The notes beneath the pieces are model-generated. The model was not told where the DNA came from. It did not search any database and saw only the letters and a program-made list of their open reading frames with translations. Position numbers and translations under genes: made by a program. Below are positions 8,251 to 17,298 of a stretch of DNA of 64,000 bases, piece by piece (the first letter of the stretch is position 1; the number at the start of each line of letters is the position of its first letter). The stretch lies in contig JAFLTT010000001.1 of the NCBI GenBank assembly GCA_022509165.1, positions 62,001 to 126,000 on the forward strand. Reading direction: 5' to 3'. The DNA is from Muribaculaceae bacterium (GTDB taxonomy: Bacteria; Bacteroidota; Bacteroidia; Bacteroidales; Muribaculaceae).

Positions 8251-10739
8251 TACATATCCATTTCTCCGTAGCCCGAACCATCCATAGGTTCTCCTTCATT
8301 GCGGTTGTTTTTCTGTGCACCCATATTTCCGAATGAATACTTGATGGTAAACCTCACTGTGCGACCACCACGCCATCTCTCTGTGTATTGCGAATATCCC
8401 GGGCCATAAGTTGTGCTCTTAAATTTCCGTGAATCAAACAAGTCACGGCAATTCACTGAGAACGACCAGTTGCCTAAATTCTTGCGCAGACCTATATCAA
8501 CGCTCCAGCCACCCTGACGCGACCCTTGCGCTGTGAGTTGCGAAGAATTGTAACCTCCGTTTGCCTGAAATGAAAGCGACCATGGCAATTTCACACCTGC
8601 CATTGCACGCACGCTCCAGGCAAAACTGTCTTGCGCGTCTCCTGAAAGGGTTATTTCCTTATTGGGATTGTTTATGGGCCTTATGTGATAGGTCCATGCA
8701 CTGATATGGTTGTTGTAGAGATTGAAGGTAGTGGTGAGGTCAAGCACTTTAAAGAAATTGTCTTTAAACACTATCTCCATACCCGAATTGGTCTGATCGG
8801 CCACGTTTGCCCATGTAGAATACATCACATCCCCGTCAAGATAACTTATACGGTTGGTCATATTGGAAGTGGTACGAAGATAAGCTGAAAGACTGATCAT
8901 GTGCCATGTCCAGCTTTTCAGATAGTTAAGTTCAAATGAATTCGAATACTGAGGCTGGAGTTCCGGGTTACCGTAAGAGATATTGGTAGGGTCTGATATA
9001 TCCTGGAAAGAATTTAACTGACCGCCCCAGGGACGCTGCAAACGTCTGGTATAATTCAGTTGCACCTCATTGTCATAGGGAAGTGAAAGCGAGAGGAAAA
9101 CAGAGGGGAACAGCGCGAAATTATTTTTCTTATACCAGGCTTTTGAATTTTCAGTCTCCTGAAACGCCAGGGATTTGGTGTGCACCATCCATTGTTCTGC
9201 CCTCAGGCCGGCTGAATAACTGAAACTCTTTACAGTTCCACCCAGAGTGGCATACAGAGCGTTGACGTCGTTGCGGTAGATAAAACGGTTGTAGAGCGAA
9301 GGATCTTGCTTGATATCCGAAGCGTTTGTGCCGCTGTAAGTATCGGTAGGAGTATTCTCCTTATCGAATTCTCCGTTGTATCCGGCTTCAAGTTTTATCC
9401 AGTCGGTAAACCGTTTCTCATAATCCACCTTTACCTCCCAGCCTTTGTTGCTGAAATTCATAGTCTGGTACTGGTAAAGGTCATCATAATAGATTCCCGT
9501 CTCCGGATCATACCAGGTATAACTTCCCGGAAGGAAATTATACTCCATGTCCTGTTCGTAGGTGTTTTTATTGTTTCCCGCCCAGTAATTGAACGACCCG
9601 TTAATGTCTATCTTATGATTGTCGCTCCAGGTATGGGTATATCCCAGTTCCACATGTGTGCCCTTCATGTCGGTCTCACTACGGTTATTGTTGATGTTGC
9701 TGAACCAGTTGTTAGGCATATTGGATGAATAAGTGGTATAGCTGCGGCTGTTTCTGTGACCGAACATCCCGAATCCGTTGAGATAGATATCGTCTTTATC
9801 AGTGAAATGATAAGTTGCTCCCAGTCTGAAGAATACATTGTTACCACGGGTAGGACTCTCACCGTTTGATTTCAGGTAGGTTTCATCCTCATATTCGCGG
9901 TCCATCAGAGAGCCTCCCTTGTTTCTTCTCATACGGAAACCTACACCTGCGTAAGCGTCAACCTTGCTATGGTTGTAATTGAAATTCACACCTGCATTAC
10001 CGCCTCCACGGGTATCAACGCTGAGTTCCGCACTTCCGAAATAACCTGCCCTGCGGTCTTTCTTAAGCACTATATTGATGATACCGGCCGTGCCCTCCGG
10101 ACTATATTTCGCTGAGGGATTGGTGATTACTTCCACTCTGTCGATCGTTTCGGCCGGAATCTGTTCCAGTATCTGAGCCCGGTTGTCGGCTGTAAGTCCC
10201 GATTCCTTGCCATTTATCCATATTGTGACTGATGAATTTCCTCTGAGCGACACTTCACCATCCTGGTCAACCTCCACCGAGGGGATCGATTCAAGCAGTT
10301 CGGAGGCAGAAGTACCGGCCACAGTCACATTGGCATCTACGGAGAAAACCTTCTTATCGAGTTCAAACCTCATCTGGCTTTTCACACCTTCCACCACCAC
10401 TTCCTGCAGCACTTTAGCGTCGTCTGCAAGTCGAATGTCATCAAGCACGATATCTGATCCGGCAACTTTTACCGGTCGTTCCTGCTCCACGCTTCCGATA
10501 TTGGTCACTTTCACAATATAGCTTCCGTCAGCCACATTGGGGAGCACAAAATTACCGTCGAGGTCGGAAGAGGTACCGATTGCCAGTGGTTTGCCTTTAC
10601 TGTCTAATAGTTGTATCGTAACAAAATCCATCGGTTCACCGGTGGATTTGTTCAATATCTTTCCGCTTATGTTTCCTTTAGCGGATAGGAGGGCCGGACT
10701 GAATAAAATCACTCCGGCTAACAATAACTTAAAATTCAT
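8250..10739 (-). CDS. TonB-dependent outer-membrane receptor (OMP_b-brl_3 type)
   Basis: An 829-residue outer-membrane protein. Residues 1-20 are a signal peptide; about 22-105 form a carboxypeptidase-D regulatory-like beta sandwich (ISGKILNKSTGEPMDFVTIQL, GNFVLPNVADGSY); about 120-225 form the plug (LLESIPSVEVDQDGEVSLRG, INGKESGL, VEVITNPSAKYSPEGTAGI); the rest is a beta-barrel rich in aromatic alternating strands. The length and plug sequence fit the outer membrane beta-barrel family 3 group, common in Bacteroidota as TonB-linked importers of unknown ligand. No SusD partner or PUL enzymes are adjacent, so a glycan role is not supported. It is monocistronic and flanked by inverted REP-like elements. 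Confidence 0.88.
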   Translation of the reverse strand: MNFKLLLAGVILFSPALLSAKGNISGKILNKSTGEPMDFVTIQLLDSKGKPLAIGTSSDLDGNFVLPNVADGSYIVKVTNIGSVEQERPVKVAGSDIVLDDIRLADDAKVLQEVVVEGVKSQMRFELDKKVFSVDANVTVAGTSASELLESIPSVEVDQDGEVSLRGNSSVTIWINGKESGLTADNRAQILEQIPAETIDRVEVITNPSAKYSPEGTAGIINIVLKKDRRAGYFGSAELSVDTRGGGNAGVNFNYNHSKVDAYAGVGFRMRRNKGGSLMDREYEDETYLKSNGESPTRGNNVFFRLGATYHFTDKDDIYLNGFGMFGHRNSRSYTTYSSNMPNNWFSNINNNRSETDMKGTHVELGYTHTWSDNHKIDINGSFNYWAGNNKNTYEQDMEYNFLPGSYTWYDPETGIYYDDLYQYQTMNFSNKGWEVKVDYEKRFTDWIKLEAGYNGEFDKENTPTDTYSGTNASDIKQDPSLYNRFIYRNDVNALYATLGGTVKSFSYSAGLRAEQWMVHTKSLAFQETENSKAWYKKNNFALFPSVFLSLSLPYDNEVQLNYTRRLQRPWGGQLNSFQDISDPTNISYGNPELQPQYSNSFELNYLKSWTWHMISLSAYLRTTSNMTNRISYLDGDVMYSTWANVADQTNSGMEIVFKDNFFKVLDLTTTFNLYNNHISAWTYHIRPINNPNKEITLSGDAQDSFAWSVRAMAGVKLPWSLSFQANGGYNSSQLTAQGSRQGGWSVDIGLRKNLGNWSFSVNCRDLFDSRKFKSTTYGPGYSQYTERWRGGRTVRFTIKYSFGNMGAQKNNRNEGEPMDGSGYGEMDM

Positions 10740-10857
10740 GAAATTATATGTCCTGTTGAAATAGTGACCGCTCTACCTCAAAAAGGTTTATACCTTTTAA
10801 TATAAATTAACATTTTAATATAAATAAATGATTATTCTCATAAAACCCCCTTAATAA

Positions 10858-10987
10858 ATTACCCTCAAATGTAGGGACGCACGGCTCGTGCGTCCTAATT
10901 AAAAGAAGGTTAATTCATTGATTATCAGAGGACGTACGAGCCGTACGTCCCTACATATGTCGTTTGGTATATTATTCGGGATAATCA
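10858..10987. repeat. REP-like inverted pair, copy b (opposite orientation to copy a)
   Basis: Core 10870-10955, with flanks ACCCTCAA on the left and ATATGTCGTTTGGTATATTATTCGGGATAAT on the right given here only as position 10954-10984. It is the reverse orientation of copy a, so the TonB receptor gene sits between inverted copies of an element of about 120 bp. Confidence 0.9.
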
Positions 10988-11032
10988 TCTAAATTAACAT
11001 TGCGGGCGGCAAAGTTAGCCTATGAAATTGAT

Positions 11033-11602
11033 TCAATAGGTGCCGTAACGCAGTTTGCGGTAGAAATTCTGGGTGGCTGCCACCATGTAGGGCTCGAGGA
11101 ATATAAATCCGATACCGCAGGTAAGGATAGCCAGTAAAATCCAGCCGATAAAACGGAACCAGAGACAGAAAAGATTCCATTTCTGACCCCTCATCATGTT
11201 CCAGCTCTGCTGCAAGGCGTCGATACCGCTGATGTTAGGATCATCCACCATTATGAAGAATGTCATGGCGAGTCCGCAGCTCACGATGATACCCGGCACT
11301 ATCAGGAGGATCATCCCGATACCGATGGCCAGAGACATGAGCAGTCCTGCCACAAGTGTATCGGCAAATCTCTCAAAGCCTTTGAATAGAAGGTTCAGGT
11401 TATTCTCGCCCCGGTCGATATTGCATGCAAGATAGAGATAATACCCGAAGGTGAGAGGACCGTATACTATCAGTTCCAATAGGGAAGTAGATCCGGCCAC
11501 ACCGATTATTACCAGGTAAATGAGCGACCCTATCGCCACATTCACCCATTTATTTGCGAGTTGGGCCTTGGCCCTCCTCATCATCATTAGATTCTCGTTC
11601 AT
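11033..11602 (-). CDS. DUF975-family integral membrane protein
   Basis: A 189-residue protein with at least four hydrophobic segments (VAIGSLIYLVIIGVAG, GPLTFGYYLYL, LVAGLLMSLAIGIGMILLIVPGIIV, FRFIGWILLAILTCGIGFIFL). The N-terminal ARRAKAQL-like start, the GYYLYLACNIDRGE turn, the LIVPGIIV motif, the DALQQSWNMMRGQKW segment and the final P...ATQNFYRKL are characteristic of DUF975. Function is unknown. The gene is 164 nt downstream of the OPT transporter on the same strand, separated by a GTGCAC-type repeat region. Confidence 0.8.
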   Translation of the reverse strand: MNENLMMMRRAKAQLANKWVNVAIGSLIYLVIIGVAGSTSLLELIVYGPLTFGYYLYLACNIDRGENNLNLLFKGFERFADTLVAGLLMSLAIGIGMILLIVPGIIVSCGLAMTFFIMVDDPNISGIDALQQSWNMMRGQKWNLFCLWFRFIGWILLAILTCGIGFIFLEPYMVAATQNFYRKLRYGTY

Positions 11603-11611
11603 ACCTTATTT

Positions 11612-11764
11612 ACTTTAAGTACACAGTGCATAGAGCACGGTGCATAGTTTCTATTTTTTAAGTGCACAGAGCATAGAACACAGTGCATAGTTTTTTTTCT
11701 GTGCACCGTGCACTATGCACCATGCACTAATTATTTTCCGTGCACCGTGCACTATGCACTCTAT
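11612..11764. repeat. GTGCAC-type dispersed repeat, cluster 1
   Basis: The spacer is built of degenerate units such as GTGCATAGAGCACGGTGCAT and the inverted form GTGCACCGTGCACTATGCAC, twice in each direction. The same family fills 17881-17915 and 19684-19906. Opposed copies could pair into a long hairpin between the OPT gene and the DUF975 gene. Confidence 0.8.
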
Positions 11765-11766
11765 TC

Positions 11767-13725
11767 TCACACTTTTGCCCGGCGGGAATCCCACACGAAA
11801 TATGCTATCAGAAGCACATAGGCCGCGCATCCCAAGATTTGCGTTACCTCAAGACTGCCGGGAGTTTCATACTCAAAACCACAGAATCTGGTGATGGCCG
11901 CAAACACTCCGAATAATGCACCTCCCGCTATAAGTCCGGAGGCTATCAGGGTACCTCTGTCACGTCGTGCATCATTCACCTTGGCATCTTTCGACGAATT
12001 GCTTACAAAGTAGGCTATTGCTCCACCCACCAGCATAGGACTGTTGAGCGACAAGGGTATGAACATACCCAGACAGAAAGCAAGTGCCGGTACGCCAAGC
12101 CAATTGAGTATACAAGCCAGGATGGCTCCGATCATATAGAGAATCCATGGAGTGTCGCCGCCCATCATCAGCGGTTCGATCACTTTCGCCATCGCATTGG
12201 CCTGAGGAGCCACCAATGCATCATCACCGGTGAAACCGTATACCTGGTTGAGCACCATTATCACACCGCCCACTGTGGCTGCTGATACAAGAGTGCCTAA
12301 GAATTTCCAGCTTTCCTGTTTCTTGGGTGTAGAGCCGAGCCAGTAACCGATCTTCAGGTCGGTCACAAAACCTCCGGCCATTGACAGCGCGGTACAAACC
12401 ACACCACCGATCACCATGGATGCCACGATACCGGAAGTGCCGCTAAGTCCGATTGCCACGAAGATTGCAGAGGCGATGATAAGGGTCATCAGCGTCATTC
12501 CCGACACCGGGTTTGACCCCACTATCGCTATGGCATTTGCCGCTACCGTGGTAAAGAGGAATGCGATTATAGTCACCACACCCCATGCCACGGCTGCCTG
12601 CCAGAAAGTATGGATCACTCCAAACCAGAAGAAGAGCATCACTGCTATCAAGGCCAGCACAATGAAGAATACTATATGCTTCATCGAGATATCCATCTGC
12701 CAGCGCTGCTCCTTTATTCCGGAAGTCTTGCCTTTCAGTTCCCTGCCGGCAAGACCCACGGCCTGCGCTATTATCGGCCATGACTTTATGATACCTATCA
12801 CGCCGGCCATGGCAATACCGCCGATACCTATGAGTCGGGCATAGTTGCGGAAAAGATCGTCGGGATCCATCATTGCAAATTCCGCGCTACCATAAGTGCC
12901 CATCAGGGGAATGATAATCCACCATACAAAAATGGAACCGGCGAATATCACGAAGGCATATTTCAAGCCCACGATATATCCGAGACCGAGCAAGGCGGCG
13001 CCCGTGTTGCAACTGAGCACCAGTTTGGCTTTCTCAGCCATTACCTGACCCCATGTGGCGGCTGTGGACTCTATAGTTTCGGCCCACCATCCGAAGGTGG
13101 CCACGATATAGTCATACACACCTCCTATTAGCGAGGCTATGATAAGTGTCTTGGCCTGACCTCCCTTTTCCTGACCGGTGCCTTCACCGGAGATAAGCAC
13201 CTGGGTAGTGGCTGTGGCTTCCGGGAAAGGGTATTTGCCGTGCATATCCTTCACGAAATATTTACGGAAGGGAATGAAGAAGAGGATTCCCAGGATACCT
13301 CCGAGCAGAGATGAAAGGAATATCTGGTAGAATTCCACCGCTATGTCGGGGTAGGTGGCCTGTAAGATAAACAAAGCCGGAAGTGTGAAAATGGCACCTG
13401 CCACTATCACACCCGAACAAGCACCGATACTCTGGATGATAACATTCTGACCCAAGGCATTCTTCTTGCCCAGGGCATTGCTCAGGCCCACTGCTATGAT
13501 GGCTATCGGTATGGCTGCTTCAAACACCTGACCTACCTTCAGACCCAGGTAGGCTGCTGCAGCCGAAAACACTATGGCCATCACCAATCCGGTGAACACG
13601 GAATAAACCGTCACTTCCTTCTGGTCGTGTGCCGGATGCATCACGGGATTATACTGCTCATCGGCAGCCAGTTCCCTGAACGCATTCTCAGGTAAACCGG
13701 TCCCGGTAGTTATGTTATCTTCCAT
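11767..13725 (-). CDS. OPT-family oligopeptide transporter
   Basis: A 652-residue polytopic inner-membrane protein of the OPT superfamily (oligopeptide or metal-chelate uptake driven by proton symport). Family traits visible are the N-terminal EVTVYSVFTGLVMAIVFSAAAAYLGLKVGQ segment (read by position at residues about 37-66), YPFPEATATTQVLISGE, and about 14-16 hydrophobic segments. The length is typical of prokaryotic OPT members. Its start is 9 nt after the asd stop, so it is the last gene of a fabD-asd-OPT operon. The substrate cannot be predicted. Confidence 0.88.
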   Translation of the reverse strand: MEDNITTGTGLPENAFRELAADEQYNPVMHPAHDQKEVTVYSVFTGLVMAIVFSAAAAYLGLKVGQVFEAAIPIAIIAVGLSNALGKKNALGQNVIIQSIGACSGVIVAGAIFTLPALFILQATYPDIAVEFYQIFLSSLLGGILGILFFIPFRKYFVKDMHGKYPFPEATATTQVLISGEGTGQEKGGQAKTLIIASLIGGVYDYIVATFGWWAETIESTAATWGQVMAEKAKLVLSCNTGAALLGLGYIVGLKYAFVIFAGSIFVWWIIIPLMGTYGSAEFAMMDPDDLFRNYARLIGIGGIAMAGVIGIIKSWPIIAQAVGLAGRELKGKTSGIKEQRWQMDISMKHIVFFIVLALIAVMLFFWFGVIHTFWQAAVAWGVVTIIAFLFTTVAANAIAIVGSNPVSGMTLMTLIIASAIFVAIGLSGTSGIVASMVIGGVVCTALSMAGGFVTDLKIGYWLGSTPKKQESWKFLGTLVSAATVGGVIMVLNQVYGFTGDDALVAPQANAMAKVIEPLMMGGDTPWILYMIGAILACILNWLGVPALAFCLGMFIPLSLNSPMLVGGAIAYFVSNSSKDAKVNDARRDRGTLIASGLIAGGALFGVFAAITRFCGFEYETPGSLEVTQILGCAAYVLLIAYFVWDSRRAKV

Positions 13726-13734
13726 GAATATTTA

Positions 13735-14757
13735 TTATCCTTTCTTCAGTCTTTCATCATTCTTAAGAAGCCAGAGCGCTATCTGCACTGCGTTCAGTGC
13801 CGCTCCCTTCTTGATTTGGTCGCCTACCACCCAGAAACTCAATCCGTTGGGGTCGGCTATGTCTTTTCTCAGACGCCCTACATACACCGGGTCTTTATCC
13901 GAGATATCCAGAGGCATCGGATATTCCTTTACATCCGGATTATCCTTCACCACCACTCCCTCGGCATTTTCAAGGGCCTTACGCACTGTGTCAAGGTCGA
14001 GCGGCTTTTCTGTTTCGAGCCAGATAGCCTCGCTGTGGGCACGCATCACCGGCACCCTCACGCAGGTGGCGCTCACCTTGATATCGTCGGAATGCATGAT
14101 TTTCCGGGTCTCGTTATACATCTTCATTTCCTCCTTGGTGTATCCGTTGTCCATGAATACGTCTACCTGAGGGATGATGTTGTATGCAAGTTGGAACGGA
14201 AATTTCTCGATTGTCGGCTCCTTCCCTTCGGAAAGTTCGGCAAACTGCTTTTCCAGTTCCTTCATTGCCACCGCACCTGCTCCGCTTGCAGCCTGATAAG
14301 TGGAAACATGCACCTTTTTAATAGGTGAGAGGTCGTTGATCGGTTTCAGCGCCACCACCATCTGTATCGTTGTGCAGTTAGGATTACCTATTATATTTCG
14401 GGGTCTGTCGAGCGCATCCTCCGGGTTTACCTCCGGCACTACCAAGGGCACGTCGGGATCCATACGGAAAGCGCTGCTGTTGTCGATCATCACACTGCCA
14501 TGCTTTGTGATTACGTCGGCATATTCCTTTGAAGTGCCTGCTCCGGCCGATGTGAAGGCGATGTCAACTCCGCTGAAATCGGAATCCTTGTCGAGGAGTT
14601 CCACTTTCACCTTCTTGCCACGGAATTCAAATTCCTTTCCGGCACTTCTCGGTGAACCGAAGAGACGTAGTGAAGTTACCGGAAACTGCTGCTGGTCAAG
14701 CACTTTAAGAAGTTCCTGACCCACGGCTCCGCTGGCGCCTACTATTGCTATGTTCAT
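13735..14757 (-). CDS. asd: Aspartate-semialdehyde dehydrogenase
   Basis: A 340-residue cytosolic enzyme that reduces aspartyl-4-phosphate to aspartate semialdehyde with NADPH, the branch step to lysine/DAP, threonine and methionine. The N-terminal [11 protein letters not shown] nucleotide-binding loop, the catalytic Cys in GNPNCTT, and the substrate-binding [17 protein letters not shown] segment are all present; the late Arg/His residues occur in [12 protein letters not shown]. Length is normal. It lies 14 nt after fabD and 9 nt before the OPT gene, so it is transcribed in the middle of that operon. Confidence 0.96.
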   Translation of the reverse strand: MNIAIVGASGAVGQELLKVLDQQQFPVTSLRLFGSPRSAGKEFEFRGKKVKVELLDKDSDFSGVDIAFTSAGAGTSKEYADVITKHGSVMIDNSSAFRMDPDVPLVVPEVNPEDALDRPRNIIGNPNCTTIQMVVALKPINDLSPIKKVHVSTYQAASGAGAVAMKELEKQFAELSEGKEPTIEKFPFQLAYNIIPQVDVFMDNGYTKEEMKMYNETRKIMHSDDIKVSATCVRVPVMRAHSEAIWLETEKPLDLDTVRKALENAEGVVVKDNPDVKEYPMPLDISDKDPVYVGRLRKDIADPNGLSFWVVGDQIKKGAALNAVQIALWLLKNDERLKKG

Positions 14758-14771
14758 AAGGAAAATTTCTC

Positions 14772-15650
14772 TTATTGTTTACCGCTGGTGGCTACACTTC
14801 TGTCAATCTTGTTCACTAAACCCTGAAGCACCTTGCCCGGACCAAGTTCAATGAATTCTGTAGCGCCGTCGGCTATCATTGCCTGTATGTCCTGTGTCCA
14901 TCTCACGGGTGCTGTAAGCTGTTTCACCAGGTTGTCTTTGATTTCTTTAGGATCAGTATGAGGTTTGCCGTCTACATTCTGATAAACCGGGCAAACCGGA
15001 GTCTTGATTTCTGCAGCCTCTATAGCCTCGGCAAGTTCCTCCTCGGCAGGAGCCATCAGCGGACTATGGAATGCGCCGCCCACTTTAAGTTTCATGGCCC
15101 TCTTGGCACCGGCAGCAAGAAGTTTCTCGCAAGCGGCATCGATACCTTCGTGTGTACCGCTTATCACCAGCTGTCCCGGACAGTTATAGTTGGCCGGAGC
15201 CACCACATGGTCGATAGAAGCGCATATCTCCTCCACCTTCTCATCGGGTAGTGCAAGCACGGCTGCCATTGTAGACGGAGCAGCCTCACAAGCCTTCTGC
15301 ATGGCCTGTGCTCTCTTGGCCACCAGCTTTAGTCCCTCTTCAAAAGAGAGAGCACCTGCTGCCACCAGCGCGGAAAACTCTCCGAGGCTATGGCCGGCCA
15401 CCATGTCAGGTTGGAATTCATCGCCAAGACTCTTGGCCAATATCACGCTATGTAGGAAAATTGCCGGTTGGGTCACCTTGGTCTGCTTGAGGTCTTCTTC
15501 CGTACCGTTAAACATCAGATCGGTGATTCTGAAACCGAGAATGTCATTTGCTTTTTCAAAAAGGGCCTTTGCTTCCTCGTTGTTGTCATAGAGGTCTTTG
15601 CCCATGCCTACGAACTGGGCGCCTTGTCCCGGAAAAACGTATGCTTTCAT
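14772..15650 (-). CDS. fabD: Malonyl-CoA:ACP transacylase
   Basis: A 292-residue cytosolic enzyme transferring malonyl groups from CoA to acyl carrier protein for fatty-acid synthesis. The N-terminal [15 protein letters not shown], the nucleophile elbow [14 protein letters not shown] (catalytic Ser), an Arg in [10 protein letters not shown] and the late GGAFHSPLM with the catalytic His are all visible. It is first in a three-gene operon with asd and the OPT transporter. A promoter is placed at 15696-15703 in the short divergent region shared with the recombinase gene. Confidence 0.96.
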   Translation of the reverse strand: MKAYVFPGQGAQFVGMGKDLYDNNEEAKALFEKANDILGFRITDLMFNGTEEDLKQTKVTQPAIFLHSVILAKSLGDEFQPDMVAGHSLGEFSALVAAGALSFEEGLKLVAKRAQAMQKACEAAPSTMAAVLALPDEKVEEICASIDHVVAPANYNCPGQLVISGTHEGIDAACEKLLAAGAKRAMKLKVGGAFHSPLMAPAEEELAEAIEAAEIKTPVCPVYQNVDGKPHTDPKEIKDNLVKQLTAPVRWTQDIQAMIADGATEFIELGPGKVLQGLVNKIDRSVATSGKQ

Positions 15651-15695
15651 TGTTTGTTGGGTTAGTTAGTGTTTATTTGTGGTCTAAGCCGCTTG

Positions 15696-15703
15696 CAAAA
15701 TTA
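15696..15703 (-). promoter_or_regulatory. -7 element of the fabD promoter
   Basis: On the minus strand the box reads TAATTTTG (TAnnTTTG). A T-rich stretch 20 nt upstream stands in for the TTTG element. It is 46 nt from the fabD start. Confidence 0.55.
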
Positions 15704-15737
15704 TAGAATTTCAAGCACATAAAAAAACCTTACAAAT

Positions 15738-16655
15738 ATGGCAAACATTTCCTACATCACATTCCTTGAAGAGCGGATTAATCTGCTGGAAAAAGGAGGA
15801 CGCCACGGCACGGCCCTCACTTACCGCAAGGCTAAATCTTCCCTCTCAGCTTTCCTCAAGAATAGAGACCTTAAGTTCAGCCGTTTTGATGCCGCATTGG
15901 TCGAAGACTACAATTTCTGGCTGCTTTGCCGTGGAGTGAAAAGAAACACGATATCTTTCTACAACCGGATACTGCGCGCAGTATATAATAAAGGAGTGAA
16001 ACGGGGTTTTGCGGTGCAATGCTTCCCCTTCCGCGATGCCTACACCGGTGTAGACCGCACTCGCAAACGTTGTGTGGGATGTGATATCCTCCGGGAATTG
16101 AAGGCACTTTCGTTGAACGGAGACAAGGCCTTGATACTTGCCAGGGATATCTTCCTCTTCGGCATATATGCCCGGGGTATGGCGTTTGTGGATATGGCCT
16201 TCCTACGTAAATGCAACGTGAAGGGAGGAGTGCTTAAATATATAAGGAGAAAGACAGGTCAGGAAATGACTGTAAGGATCGAATCCCCGATGACCGAGAT
16301 CCTGAAGCGGTATGCCGGTGAAGGGGAGTACCTTTTCCCGGTGATGACCCCCGAATCGCCATTTTTAAAACAAAGATGTCCGGCGGAAGATGAGCACCTC
16401 CGGTATTCGCGTATACTGAGTGCATACAACTATAGGTTGCGACGACTCTCAGAGATGCTGGATGTGGATTGCCGGCTCACTTCTTATACCGGACGGCACA
16501 CATGGGCCAGTCTTGCCCGGAAGATGAAAGTGCCTCTGTCAGTTATTAGCGAGGGGATGGGTCATACTTCCGAACGCACTACGGAAATTTATCTGGCGAG
16601 TCTTGATATGGCGGAAATCGACCGAGCCAACCGTAAAATCCTCGCTTCGATATAA
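15738..16655 (+). CDS. Tyrosine site-specific recombinase (candidate invertase of the fimbrial promoter)
   Basis: A 305-residue tyrosine recombinase. An N-terminal SAM-like core-binding domain (about 1-105) is followed by the catalytic domain with Arg in YARGMAFVDMAFL, Lys in RRKTGQ, the Arg-His pair in SYTGRHTWAS, GMGHTSERTT, and the nucleophile Tyr in EIYLASL. The Tyr before GRH in place of the first His is usual in this Bacteroidota subgroup. Such enzymes are known in Bacteroides to invert promoter segments for surface proteins (Tsr-type). No mobilisation genes or att duplications are near; instead, the 22-bp inverted repeats around the fimbrial promoter lie 400 nt downstream, making that its likely substrate. 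Confidence 0.88.
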   Translation: MANISYITFLEERINLLEKGGRHGTALTYRKAKSSLSAFLKNRDLKFSRFDAALVEDYNFWLLCRGVKRNTISFYNRILRAVYNKGVKRGFAVQCFPFRDAYTGVDRTRKRCVGCDILRELKALSLNGDKALILARDIFLFGIYARGMAFVDMAFLRKCNVKGGVLKYIRRKTGQEMTVRIESPMTEILKRYAGEGEYLFPVMTPESPFLKQRCPAEDEHLRYSRILSAYNYRLRRLSEMLDVDCRLTSYTGRHTWASLARKMKVPLSVISEGMGHTSERTTEIYLASLDMAEIDRANRKILASI

Positions 16656-16850
16656 TCATGTATGATTATTCCGAATAAAATCCCGATCGGCATATGTAGG
16701 GACGTACGGTTCGTACGTCCTCTGATTATCAAATACTTAACCCTCTTTTATTTCGGACGCACGAGCCGTGCGTCCCTACATTCGAGGGGATAATCCCTAA
16801 AAACACTTTTGGGTACTTTCGGGAATAAGCACAAAAAACTGATTATCCCG
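16655..16850. repeat. REP-like inverted pair, copy c
   Basis: Core 16695-16780 with flanks ATTCCGAATAAAATCCC on the left and CGAGGGGATAATCCCTAAAAAC on the right (position 16782-16803). It is the first of two tandem copies that fill most of the recombinase-fimbria spacer. Confidence 0.9.
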
Positions 16851-17047
16851 AATAATATTCCCAATCGGCATATGTAGGGACGCAAGGTCATTGCGTCCTC
16901 TGATAATCAATGAATTTACCCTCTGCAATAGCCTGATTTAGGTTGACTTGTTTACCCTCTTTTAATTCGGACATACGAGCCGTATGTCCCTACATTTGAT
17001 GGGGATAATCCATAAAAAAACACTTTGGATACTTTGGGGATAAGCAT
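16834..17047. repeat. REP-like inverted pair, copy d (diverged, larger centre)
   Basis: Core 16873-16994. The left half carries the variant GGACGCAAGGTCATTGCGTCC, the right half GGACATACGAGCCGTATGTCC, so each palindrome keeps its own complementarity though the two differ. The centre is longer than in other copies. The right flank runs up to the left inverted repeat of the invertible segment. Confidence 0.88.
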
Positions 17048-17059
17048 AAAAAAATCGCG

Positions 17060-17081
17060 TCTCTTTATAAGAGACGTGATT
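17060..17081 (+). repeat. Left inverted repeat of the invertible promoter segment
   Basis: 22 bp exactly complementary to 17219-17240. The site contains the inner palindrome GTCTCTTTATAAGAGAC (two 6-bp arms, 5-nt centre), as expected for a tyrosine-recombinase crossover site with paired arms. Confidence 0.85.
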
Positions 17082-17181
17082 GTGCTCCTAATTTCTTGAC
17101 TGGCAAATTCCTGCTAAAAAATTAAATCGGTTAGTGTCTAATTTTTTTGAATCTATGAGGTTAAATTTTATTTAAGATTTA

Positions 17182-17213
17182 TTTGGTTTTTTACAACTTC
17201 TGTTATATCTTTG
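17182..17213 (+). promoter_or_regulatory. Fimbrial-operon promoter inside the invertible segment (ON orientation)
   Basis: TTTG at 17182-17185, a 20-nt spacer and TATCTTTG at 17206-17213 form a near-perfect Bacteroidota promoter pointing at the DUF3575 gene, with the start expected near 17218-17220. No TAnnTTTG box was found on the opposite strand of the 137-bp segment, so inversion would leave the fimbrial operon without this promoter. Confidence 0.85.
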
Positions 17214-17218
17214 CCAAA

Positions 17219-17240
17219 AATCACGTCTCTTATAAAGAGA
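17219..17240 (+). repeat. Right inverted repeat of the invertible promoter segment
   Basis: 22 bp complementary to 17060-17081. The outer arm is less perfect than in the left copy (AGAGATTTT instead of AGAGACGCG). The segment between the repeats is 17082-17218. The repeat overlaps the expected transcription start, so the leader RNA would begin with it. Confidence 0.85.
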
Positions 17241-17298
17241 TTTTAACGAAAAACTCAACAAAAAGATCCCTAAAGAATAGCCTTAAAATACTGATACA

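Noticed and set aside
16480..16510. Recombinase thought defective because the first His of HxxR is Tyr-flanked
   Set aside because: The LTSY-x-x-RH pattern is common in this Bacteroidota recombinase subgroup, and the Arg, Lys, His and Tyr residues are otherwise intact.
15738..17240. Recombinase as integrase of a mobile element
   Set aside because: No excisionase, relaxase, att-site duplication or tRNA target; the nearby 22-bp inverted repeats explain it better as an invertase.
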